Below are positions 35,605 through 45,981 of a stretch of DNA of 64,000 nucleotides, one piece after another. Source of the stretch: Muricea muricata (Eukaryota; Cnidaria; Anthozoa; Malacalcyonacea; Plexauridae). How positions within the stretch are numbered: position 1 is the stretch's first letter; each line of letters starts with the position of its first letter. Position numbers and translations under genes: made by a program. The notes below the pieces were generated by a model, which saw only the letters and a program-made list of their open reading frames with translations, had not been told where the DNA came from and ran no database searches. The DNA is taken from NCBI GenBank assembly GCA_963855995.1, contig OY979716.1, forward strand, positions 19,587,040-19,651,039, given 5' to 3'.

Positions 35605-36602
35605 GTCCAGAGTCTCTATAGGATTTTACATGCATTTCATTTAGGCCAGATAATTTCAACTGTTTTAGGTAAGTTGACCATGACGGTCAACATCATAATG
35701 CTGTCTAAACCTGAATCCGGCACAAAACGTCCGAAACTGACCAAAGCCCAAATATGACGGTTTCGTTACAGTGCCATCTACGAAACCATAAACGTTTTGG
35801 CCTGGCTTATCTGAAGTGCTAATTTGGTCAAAATTAATGTTTTTCCATCTCGGTCTTTGGGAGGTATGATAGGCTTAGGACTGATATTTCACGAGAAAAT
35901 GTTTTTACAACAATCATGGTGAAATGTCAATTTAGGGCATAGAGCTTAAATACAAACAGCAGTGGACCAACATCACCTTTTTCCTAACTTTTTCATAGAA
36001 ACATAATTAGTATTTATCTAAATATATCATCACTATTTTGGTGTTAAATAGTTAAGATTTTGTGACCGAAATAATAATTTGAAATGTCCCTACTGTACTT
36101 CATGCAAAATTGCAAATGGACGCGTGCTTATAGCCAAATGAGCTGCCAATATGTATGAGATGAGCTACATAATTGGAACGAGCCTCTACCTCGATAGCCA
36201 ATTAATTGATGATGATTTATTGGTATTTATGCTTATGTAATGGAATGTAATGGCCATTACTCAGTCTACAACTATATTGATTACACGCGTTCAGCTTGTG
36301 ATGCGTCATGTTTACATCATGTACATGTATTTTACATCATATACATATACCCCTGTACTTCTCGTCAACCAACGTATCGTTTCAAAGATACTTATTATTA
36401 CCTACGAGGCCCTAAAAGGTCTTGCACCATGCTCCATTTGTGATATGCTACAGACGCTCAAATAAACAATGAATCTGCGTTTATCGATGATTCAGTTTCG
36501 GGCGACGTTACCTTGTTGACCGCCATGGTCAACTTGCCCTGAAAAAATTGAGATTATCTGTCCTAAATGAAATGCTTACAAACTCATATACTGTCCCCAG
36601 AC
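35605..36602. mobile_element. TIR element of about 1 kb, non-autonomous
   Basis: The left end (GTCCAGAG, then CATTTCATTTAGG, AGATAATTTCAA and GTTGACCATGACGGTCAAC near 35690) has an inverted counterpart at the right (GTTGACCGCCATGGTCAAC from 36515, then TTGAGATTATCT, CCTAAATGAAATG and CCCCAGAC). The arms are about 85 bases with mismatches. No target duplication was clear, so class is not assigned. A related single end lies at 42768-42835. It lies in the first intron. Confidence 0.6.
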
Positions 36603-36723
36603 TTATTTATTTTATGGCAAATATTCTGATTCAAGAAAAAGTAATCTCATCTTGAAGAGTGCTGAAAAAAGACCTAAATGTCGTATCAAGCTAATTTTAC
36701 TACATTGCAATTGTCGTTCTCAA

Positions 36724-36926
36724 CAGTGGCGGATCTAGCGTAAGTCAAAATAAATTACCACAGCTCATTCTAGGATATATTTACATTTTAAAATACCTTC
36801 AAAAAAACTTCATTGGTTAGATTTTATTCTTTTGAAATTCATAGCCTATGACATTGTTATAAAGTTGTTTTTAATTTAAAATTGAGCTGCTATAATTTAT
36901 TTTGACTTACCCTGGATCCGCCACTG
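36724..36926. mobile_element. hAT-type MITE (203 bp)
   Basis: Ends CAGTGGCGGATCTAG and CTGGATCCGCCACTG are inverted, continuing as AAGTCAAAATAAATTA and TAATTTATTTTGACTT. Flanks are GTTCTCAA (36716-36723) and GTTTTCAA (36927-36934), an 8-base duplication with one difference. CAGTGGCGGATC ends are typical of hAT MITEs. Confidence 0.85.
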
Positions 36927-37207
36927 GTTTTCAAGGAAACTTAAATTTCCGAGGATTTTCGTTTAAATTTTAAATATATTTTAATTTATGACATTTCTTG
37001 CATAAAATTGTTTGTTTTTTGGCTTTCTTGTATGCAAATCAATTCAATTTTACGAGGAAAAGGAAACACTGATGAAATTATGTTAGCTTATAGTACAGCT
37101 AATGTTTCTATGATCTACGCACCAATTTAACATCATTGGTAAAAGCGACGATTTTCTTCAAAATTTTAGGAGTCTTAGTTAGTAAGTAATGTACACTTTA
37201 AACTTAC

Positions 37208-37271
37208 CAGCATAAGTGGTTTCCACAATGAAGGCGAATAGAACCAACCATTTCATTATTCCGCTTCCCAT
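37208..37271 (-). CDS. Exon 1: signal peptide of a secreted VWD-EGF-discoidin protein
   Basis: This 64-base exon starts with ATG at 37271 and encodes 21 residues plus one base. The peptide has the shape of a secretion signal: a short polar start with Lys at residue 7, a hydrophobic core (WLVLFAFIV) and a small-residue end (TTYA). It stops at a strong donor (GTAAGTT at 37207) in phase 1. The next exon enters in phase 1 at 35437, giving Ala-Glu-Ser at the join, a plausible cleavage area. An overlapping ATG at 37279 is in another frame and soon meets a stop. The product is therefore expected to be secreted. Confidence rests on the ATG, the hydrophobic core, the donor and the phase match together; no transcript evidence is available. 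Confidence 0.8.
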
Positions 37272-37366
37272 TTCTCATGAACTTGAGATCAATGCTTGAG
37301 AAAATTTTGTTCTGTCTTAACAAAGCGACGGAATGATTTCAGTGAGACAAGGTAAGGGTATGGTTG

Positions 37367-37373
37367 CTTTATA
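37367..37373 (-). promoter_or_regulatory. Candidate TATA box of the VWD/EGF/discoidin gene
   Basis: On the minus strand the sequence TATAAAG lies about 95 bases upstream of the ATG of the signal-peptide exon, which leaves room for a 5' UTR of roughly 65-70 bases. No other core element is clear. AT-rich DNA yields TATA-like words by chance, so position is the main support. Confidence 0.4.
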
Positions 37374-38039
37374 CGGTATTGAGTTTGCTGGAGGTAACAG
37401 GTCGTTTTCTGTGGTTAAATTGTTGAAAACAAACATGTCTTTATTGCTATTCAAGAATTTTATTTGCATTGTATCCAAATATTACTTACACATAGGATTT
37501 CTCTAACTACGTCACTGTTTTTGTGTAAGGCCATTTCTGAGTATATTTGAAAACTAATCTTAACAATACTGGCCAAACTTTTTCTAGTCTACTCCATCCA
37601 TTAAAATAACTTTAATTATATAAAATAACTGTAATTTATTATCTTTGAGGCAAACTCATTAGAAAATAATTCGTCTTCAAGACTGCACTATGTAGTCATT
37701 TCATTAAAAATTAAAACTCATTAACTTTAAAACTAAATATCTCAACCGTGCAATATATGCCAGGTGGTTGATTCTATTGGAATTGCTAAAATGATGAAGA
37801 CATGTTTTCTAATCATTTATTAAATGCTAAAATTCGAAAATTTTACACCAAAACATGTCAACAGTGTATATGGTATAGCAAAGACCCTTTTGGCAAAGAC
37901 TGATAATTGAACGACATCGCTCTACCGTATCTATCTCATATATTTCTAAAGTAATAGCAAAATAAAGTAATTGACACTCCGTGTACGTTTAGCGTAAGTT
38001 AATGTGAATGTGCTCATGCTGCTTGGGATATTGAATATG

Positions 38040-41000
38040 AAAATAATACCTATACGTATATATTTCACGGCAGCAAAAGTTTTATGCATGTGCAACTGAT
38101 TTTATTGCATTTATAGGAATTAACCGGTCATTTTTGTCGTTGAATTATTATAAGACAACTGAAATTGTCTATACTTCCAATCTATATATATTACATGTAA
38201 GGTTCACTCCACGTAAGACCATTTGAGCGAGTTTTTTTTGAAAATTAGTTTAAACAATACTTGCCCACGTCGTTGAAACAGCATGATTTAACAAGAAATT
38301 CTCAGTTAACCTGAAACACAATTTAATTATGATGTCTATTTTTCAGTATACGAAGAAGTTGAAAGAGCACAAACAACTGGCTTGTGTGGGATGAATTGTT
38401 GCGTAGTTTAACAAATGCACAGCTAGCATATACAATTCATTGAAATATCATTTCTCTTGTAATTTAATAACTTTGTAGCCAATACAATAGAAAATAAATT
38501 TTCTTCGAGTACTATACTATGAGTCATTTCTTAAAAGATTTAAACTCATCAACTTTAAAATGAAATACATCAACCGTGTAATAGCCACGGGTGGATTTTG
38601 TAGAAAATTCTAAAATTAAACGCACATTGAGCTCCACACCATTTGGAAATATGAAGACATGCTTCGTAATCATTTACTAAAATGTTTAAACTCAAAAACA
38701 TTACGCCAAAACATCTCAGCCGCATAGTATGACAGGGACATTGCAGGTTTTGCAAAGAATAATAATTGAAAGTGCAACTAATTTTTAAGGTAATAGCAAA
38801 AAGTAGTTACACTGGGCAATCGAATTTGAAAAAAGCCATATATTCTGCGCGAGCAATAATTTCAAGCGTAATTGCAATCACTGCAACTAGGAATAAACAG
38901 GTCTGTTCCTGTGGACGAATTGTTGAAAACAAACATGTTTATATTCCAATATTGCTAATATAGAATTTTAATGATTTCTATGTATTGAATAAATCATAAG
39001 ATTTTCTTCAACACGAATGTTTCCGAAGAAAGTCTCGTTTACACAGGCAATTTTAACTGTAATTTTAAGTGCAATTTTCCTCTTTTTGGACCATGTGAAA
39101 GAATAGATTACTTAATCGTGTTGTCATGAAATCATAACACCGATTATAGCTCATCGACTTTTGTACATCCATCTTTCAAAAGAATAAAATCGCGCGTAAA
39201 TCCAAGCAATTCCAACCAATTCCAACCTGTTCATACTGTACAATCGAATTTGAGCATAAGACATATATTCTGCGCGAGCAATAGTTTCAAGTGTAAATGC
39301 ATCCACTGCACTTAGGAATACACAGGTCTTTTTCTGTGGACGAATTGTTAAAAACAAACACCCCTGTATTTCTATATTGCTAAACGAGAATTTTAATTCC
39401 ATTGTATGTGCTATACATAGATACAAAACGTCATTTAAGGAGCCCTCTCAACATTGTGCTGATTTTCAAGAACGACTCCACAAAAGGCTTTCATTGTAGG
39501 GAAATAAAAGGTTTTCCTCACCACGACTGCATGTTTGGGAGTAAGACTAATTTAAGACGAGTATTTTAAAAAATGAATCTAAACAATACTGGCCCAATGT
39601 CGTTAGAACAGCATTCCGTGACAGGACATTCTTAGCTAAGCTGAAACACAATTTATCGTTGCTATTTTTCCCTATAAGAAAACGATGAGACAAAACAAAC
39701 TATTGGTTTGTGTAGGCTGAATTGTTGTGTAGATTGACAATATTTTGTATGAAAATATCCTTCCTCTTGTAATTTTGTAGCGAATTCAATGGAAAATAAA
39801 TAATTGTCTTTCAGTAATGTAAAATTTAGTCATTTCTTTAATAGTTAGAATTCCATAACTTTAGACATCGAATTTGAATATAATACGTATATATTTCCCG
39901 GAAGCTAAAGCTTTATCCATGTGCAATTGCTTTTACTGCGTTTATAGGAATAAACAGGCCTTTTTGTAGTTGAATTATTTAATACAAACACGCGACTGCA
40001 TGTATACTTCTAATCTATATATATTACATGTAAGGTTCATTCCACGTAAGACGATTTCGGCGAGTATTTTTGAAAACTAATCTAAACAATACTGGCATAC
40101 GTCGTTGAAACAGCATGATATTACAGGAAATTCTCAGCTAACCTGAAACACAATTTATGATGTCTATTTTTTAGTATACGAAGAAGTTGAAAGATGACAA
40201 GCAACTGATTTGTGTAGGATGAATTGTTTTATAGTCTAGTAAATGCACAGCTACAATCTTTGATAAAATTTTTGAAACACATGAGCGATCATATGCATAT
40301 TCGTAGTGCTTGTATAATTCTATTTGCGCCCCCTCTTACCCCCCCCCCCCCCCCCCCCCAATTCAATGTTGTTGAGATGATACCTATGCTTCGGACATGC
40401 GGCTGTCGAATTATGTCTACATTGAACACAAGGAGGGGGGGGGGGGGGGTTTAGATTAAAAACTGGGAGCATTTAAATCAGTCGAGAAGGGCACGCGTAT
40501 CTTGTCTTCTAATTAAAATTTCAATGTATCTCAACTACTTTTTGCTATTACCTTAAAAGTTAGTTACCCTTTCAATTATTATTCTTTGCAAAACCTGCAA
40601 CGTCCCTGCCATACTATGCGGCTGAGATGTTTTGGCGTGATGTTTTTGAATTTAAACATTTTAGTAATTGAAAGTGTAACTAACTTTTAAGGTAATAGCA
40701 AAAAGTAGTTACACTCGGCAACCGAATTTGAAAAAAAGCAATATAATCCGCGCGAGCAATAATTTTAAGTGTAATTACAATCACTGCAACTAGGAATAAA
40801 CAGGTCTGTTCCTGTGGACGAATTGTTGAAAACAAACATGTTTATATTCCAATATTGCTAATATAGAATTTTAATGATTTGTATGTATTGAATAAATTAT
40901 AAGACTTTCTTCAACACGAATGTTTCCGAAGAAAGTCTCGTTTACACAGGCAATTTTAACTGTAATTTTAGGTGCAATTTTCCTCTTAAAAACCATATGA

Positions 41001-41760
41001 AAGAATAGATTACTTCATCGTGCTGTCATAAAATCATAACATTGATTATAACTCATCGAATTTTTCACATCTTTCAAAAGAAGAAAATCGTGCTATAAAT
41101 CCAAGCAATTCTAGCCGGTTCATACTGTACATTGAAATTCGAGAAAAAGACATATACTCCGCGCGAGCAATAGTTTCAAGTGTCATTGCATCCACTGCAC
41201 TTAGAAATAAACAGGTCTTATTCTGTGGACGAATTGTTGAAGACAAACATCCCTGTATTTCTACATCGCTAAACGAGAATTTTAATTCCATTGTATATGC
41301 TATACATACAGGTAGATACAAAACTTTTTTTAAGGACGTTAGCCTCGTCAACATTGTGCTGATTTTCAAGAACGATATGCACAAAAGGCTTTCATTGTAG
41401 GAAAATAAAAGGGTTTCCTCACCACGACTGCATGTTTGGGAGTAAGACTAATTTAGGACGAGAATATTTAAAAATGAAACTAAACAGTACTGGCCCAATA
41501 TCGTTAGAACAACATTCGGTGACAAGACATTCTTAGCTAAGCTGAAACACAATTTATCATTGCTATTTTTCCCTATAACGCTGAGACAAAACAAACTACT
41601 GGTTTGTGTAGGCTGAATTGTTGTGTAGATTGACAATAGTATGTATTAAAATATCATTCCTCTTGTAATTTTGTAGATAATTCAATGCAAAATAAATTTT
41701 CTTCCAGTAATGTAGAATTTAGTCATTACTTTAATAATTAAAATTTATTAACTTTAAAAT
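38040..41760. repeat. Tandem duplication, two blocks of about 1.9 kb
   Basis: Block 1 (about 38040-39865) and block 2 (about 39880-41760) are direct diverged copies. The word GTGGACGAATTGTTGAAAAC occurs at 38911 and 40815, its variants at 39337 and 41226, and GAAACACAATTTAT-type phrases recur at about 38310, 39640, 40145 and 41543. Within each block shorter related modules of about 420 bases repeat. A partial further copy reaches 37,400, right beside the promoter of the minus-strand gene. No protein coding is seen. Confidence 0.8.
40338..40450. repeat. Poly-C/poly-G foldback
   Basis: A run of about 19 C (from 40341) and a run of about 14 G (40436-40449) face each other as ends of a short inverted repeat (AATTCAATGTTG / CTACATTGAA). 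It is inserted in block 2 of the tandem duplication, near a region without counterpart in block 1. Confidence 0.7.
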
Positions 41761-42073
41761 GAAATATATCAACCGTATGATACATGCCAGTTGATAGAAT
41801 CAGTAAGAAATGAGTATTGACAACGAAAATAGCTAATGTGTTGCGAGATATGAAGATATCCTTTGTAATATTTATTAAATGTTAAAATTGAATAGCATGA
41901 GCCAAAAACATCTCAAATGTTTAGTATGGCTGGAGCGTTGAAGGTCTTGCATAGAATCATAGTGGAATGCCATCGATCTACTGCATTTATGGGAGCGTCA
42001 GCAGAATTAATTTTATAATTAGCACCGGAAATTATCCTTCCCGGTCGATTTTAAAATCTTTGAAGTTTTTCTT

Positions 42074-42740
42074 TCAAATATAAGCAGAACAATTTTCCCA
42101 CAAGGGGGAGCAGTAATTAAAATATGGTTGTATCATGGCTTTGTAGATTGATTGCAGAATACCATTGGGAACAAATGGCTTAATTCGTTTCATAACAGCA
42201 ATGCTACCCCCAACCTTTTTGCACGTCTTTTCGACATGTAACTCCCAACTCATTTTTTCATCAATCAATACTTCCAAACACTCAAAGGAATCTGTCGGGG
42301 AGATCACTTTACTATTTAACATTACGGGAAAAATAGTCATAAACCTTACTATTAGGGTTATAAAATGATTGCAAGCCATTGGCTGATATTATTTAGGTCA
42401 AAATTAAGGCTATCAATAAGTTCCGCATAATCATTTGAAGAAGAAATTATCTGAGTATTATCCGCATATAGACAGGGAGTGGTGTAATGAAGGCAATCGG
42501 GCAGATCATTTATAAAGAGTGAGAAAAAAAGTGGTCCAAGAATAGAACCCTGCGGAACACCAGTTTTGATCATTTTCGGAGTTTAAATACTGCCATTAAT
42601 ATCACAGACTTGTTCTCTGTTAGCTAAACATGATGCAAAACAGTCAAGTTCAACATTTCTCAGCCCAAATTGTGTTTTCAATTTACATCGTAAGATTTTG
42701 TGATCCACTGAGACACATGCCTTCCGAATGTCTATAGAAA
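42074..42740 (-). pseudogene. LINE (non-LTR) reverse transcriptase fragment
   Basis: Minus-strand pieces in order: IDIRKACVSVDHKILRCKLK (about 42,700), NVELDCFASCLANREQVCDI, then MIKTGVPQGSILGPLFFSLF and INDLPDCLHYTTP (42,480-42,573). Next is the catalytic region CLYADNTQI, where the usual YADD is YADN, and finally MSWELHVEKTCKKVGGS and PYFNYCSPLWENC. This is the palm and thumb of a jockey/CR1-like LINE RT. The Asp-to-Asn change, a stop and a frameshift show that it is dead. Both ends are truncated. Confidence 0.85.
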
Positions 42741-42767
42741 AGCAACTCTGCTTAATTTAATATTATT

Positions 42768-42835
42768 AGTCTAGGTGCTGTATAGGGTTTTGTATGCGTT
42801 TCATTTCCCGCAGATAACCTCAACCGTTTTTGACA
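42768..42835. repeat. Single end related to the TIR element at 35.6 kb
   Basis: The words GTCTAGGTGCTGTATAGGG, TTTTGTATGCGTTTCATTT and CAGATAACCTCAACC parallel the left end of the 35605-36602 element. The opposite end was not found nearby. Confidence 0.5.
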
Positions 42836-43360
42836 TTATTTTTGCGATATATAAGGCATTGTATTTCACTTACTCCTCGCCAAAACACGATTTCAGCCAT
42901 ATTTTCCGTCTTGTTTGCTTTTTTATCGCTTAGTAGCCGAAGTCTCATACAATTCTTGTACTTTTCCATAATCACAGATGACTAAACAACAACTGGGCCT
43001 AATTTTTGACTTGTTCTGAGGCTGTGCCGTCTACTTTATCTTCGATTTTGTATTCTCGACAATTAGCCAAAATTGCCGCCATTACGAAGTCTTGCCGCTT
43101 TTGAGTCCGATAAATGTGACTTCTTCATCTTCATGTGTATTTATATTATGTAATCCAACAGTACTTTATACTATTGAATTTCTAAAGGTGATTTTGTAAA
43201 CTTCTATCAAAATCGAGTATCTTCAAGCTTCGAAATAATTTGAAAGTCACGCGCAATCGTCACGAAAATTCCTCGTGGGTGACGATACTACGGTGGCCCA
43301 GAAGGGTCACTTCAAAATATGATATAAATTTTCTTGCAAAATTAGATAAGCTGTCGTGCA

Positions 43361-43597
43361 AATAAAGATAAGTTGCTGCAAATAAAGATAAGCTGCTGAA
43401 AATAAAAATAAGTTGCTGCAAATAAAGATATGTTGCTGCAAATAAAGATAAGTTGCTGCAAATAAAGATAAGCTGCTGGAAATAAAAATAAGTTGCTGCA
43501 GGTAAAAATAAGTTGCTGCAAATAAAAATAAGTTGTTGCAAATAAAGATAAGTTGCTGCAAGTAAAGATATGTTGCTGCAAATAAAGATATGTTGCT
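43361..43597. repeat. 20-bp minisatellite, short block (about 12 units)
   Basis: Tandem units of AAATAAAGATAAGTTGCTGC. Separated from the main block by 190 bases of unrelated sequence. Confidence 0.97.
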
Positions 43598-43787
43598 GCG
43601 CCACACGTGGTGTCGTTTTATTTATGTTAGTAGAACGCGTGACTTCCGCAATCGCGACTTCCGCAGGGATTACCTCCGCTTATTTTCGCGCATATAATAT
43701 TGTGCATTGTTATTGTTCAGGGACTACAATATATTACATTATTGACTGTACTTTTGTTTATCGAGTGAGTTTGCTTGTTAACTGGCG

Positions 43788-45757
43788 CTGCAAATAAAGA
43801 TAAGTTGCTGCAAATAAAAATAAGTTGCTGCAAATAAAGATATGTTTCTGCAAATAAAGATAAGTTGCTGCAAATAAAGATAAGTTGCTGCAAATAAAGA
43901 TAAGTTGCTGCAAGTAAAAATAAGTTGCTGCAAATAAAAATAAGTTGCTGCAAATAAAGATAAGTTACTGCAAATAAAGATAAGTTTCTGCAAATAAAGA
44001 AGAGTAGCTGCAAATAAAGATAAGTTGCTGCAAGTAAAAATAAGTTGCTGCAAATAAAGATAAGTTGCTGCAAATAAAAATAAGTTGTTGCAAAAAAAGA
44101 TAAGTTACTGCAAATAAAGATAAGTTTCTGCAAATAAAGATAAGTGCTGCAAATAAAGATAAGTTGCTGCAAATAAAGATAAGTTGCTGCAAATAAAGAT
44201 ATGTTGCTGCAAGTAAAAATAAGTTGCTGCAAATAAAAATAAGTTGCTGCAAATAAAAATAAGTTGCTGCAAATAAAGATAAGTTGCTGCAAATAAAGAT
44301 AAGTTGCTGCAAATAAAGATATGTTGCTGCAAGTAAAAATAAGTTGCTGCAAATAAAAATAAGTTGCTGCAAATAAAAATAAGTTGCTGCAAATAAAGAT
44401 AAGTTGCTGCAAATAAAGATAAGTTGCTGGAAATAAATTTAGATAAGTTGCTGCAAATACAGATAAGTTGCTGCAAATAAAGATAAGTTGCTGCAAATAA
44501 AGATAAGTTGCTGCAAATAAATTTAGATAAGTTGCTGCAAATAAAGATAAGTTGGTGCAAATACAGATAAGTTGCTGCAAATAAAGATAAGTTGATTCAA
44601 ATAAAAATAAGTTGATTCAAATAAAAATAAGTTGTTGCAAATAAAGATAAGTTGCTGCAAATAAAAATAAGTTGCTGCAAAAAAAGATACGTTACTGCAA
44701 ATAAAGATAAGTTTCTGCAAATAAAGATAAGTGCTGCAAATAAAGATAAGTTGCTGCAAATAAAGATAAGTTGCTGCAAATAAAGATAAGTTGCTGCAAG
44801 TAAAAATAAGTTGCTGCAAATAAAAATAAGTTGCTGCAAATAAAGATATGTTTCTGCAAATAAAGATAAGTTGCTGCAAATAAAGATAAGTTGCTGCAAA
44901 TAAAGATAAGTTGCTGCAAGTAAAAATAAGTTGCTGCAAATAAAAATAAGTTGCTGCAAATAAAGATAAGTTACTGCAAATAAAGATAAGTTTCTGCAAA
45001 TAAAGATAAGTAGCTGCAAGTAAAGATAAGTTGCTGCAAGTAAAAATAAGTTGCTGCAAATAAAAATAAGTTGCTGCAAATAAAGATATGTTTCTGCAAA
45101 TAAAGATAAGTTGCTGCAAATAAAGATAAGTTGCTGCAAATAAAGATAAGTTGCTGCAAGTAAAAATAAGTTGCTGCAAATAAAAATAAGTTGCTGCAAA
45201 TAAAGATAAGTTACTGCAAATAAAGATAAGTTTCTGCAAATAAAGATAAGTAGCTGCAAATAAAGATAAGTTGCTGCAAGTAAAAATAAGTTGCTGCAAA
45301 TAAAGATAAGTTGCTGCAAATAAAAATAAGTTGTTGCAAAAAAAGATAAGTTACTGCAAATAAAGATAAGTTTCTGCAAATAAAGATAAGTGCTGCAAGT
45401 AAAGATAAGTTGCTGCAAATAAAAATAAGTTGTTGCAAAAAAAGATAAGTTACTGCAAATAAAGATAAGTTTCGGCAAATAAAGATAAGTGCTGCAAGTA
45501 AAAATAAGTTGCTGCAATTAAAAATAAGTTGCTGCAAATAAAAATAAGTTGCTGCAAATAAAGATAAGTTGCTGCAAATAAAGATAAGTTGCTGGGAATA
45601 AATTTAGATAAGTTGCTGCAAATACAGATAAGTTGCTGCAAATAAAGATAAGTTGCTGCAAATAAAGATAAGTTGCTGCAAATAAAGATAAGTTGCTGCA
45701 ATTAAAGATAAGTTCCTGCAAATAAAGATAAATTGCTGCAAATAAGCAAGTTGCTAC
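43788..45757. repeat. 20-bp minisatellite, main block (about 98 units)
   Basis: The same 20-base unit as at 43361, with variants (AAATAAAAAT, AAGTAAAAAT, GATATGTTTCTG, an insertion giving AAATAAATTTAGATAAG). Variant units recur in the same order about every 240 bases (for example GATATGTTTCTG at 44845 and 45085), so a 12-unit higher-order repeat exists. The long minus-strand frames made of LQQLIFICSNLSLFAATY come only from this repeat because 20 units of 20 bases contain no stops in some frames. Confidence 0.98.
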
Positions 45758-45981
45758 AAATGGCATGGTAGAATTTGCGGGTAGCGAATGCGGATAGTAA
45801 AACTCTATCAAACTCTATCAATTATATCAATAATTATCAATCTGATCATGATCTGATTATATTATAAATTGCCTTTTTAAAAGATTGTTAAAACAATACC
45901 ATTACCATAGTGGGGGTTACATAAAGTATCTATTCCGGGCAAGGAATGCTGCTGGAGAGACTGAGCCTGCTCGCACCAATC

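Noticed and set aside
40224..40454. Open frame with poly-proline and poly-glycine
   Set aside because: Produced by the poly-C and poly-G runs of a foldback inside the tandem duplication.
43260..45811. Long minus-strand frames of 100-300 codons with repeated LQQLIFICSNLSLFAA
   Set aside because: They come from a 20-bp tandem repeat that happens to lack stops. Several frames are open together, and there is no start, end or splice context of a gene.
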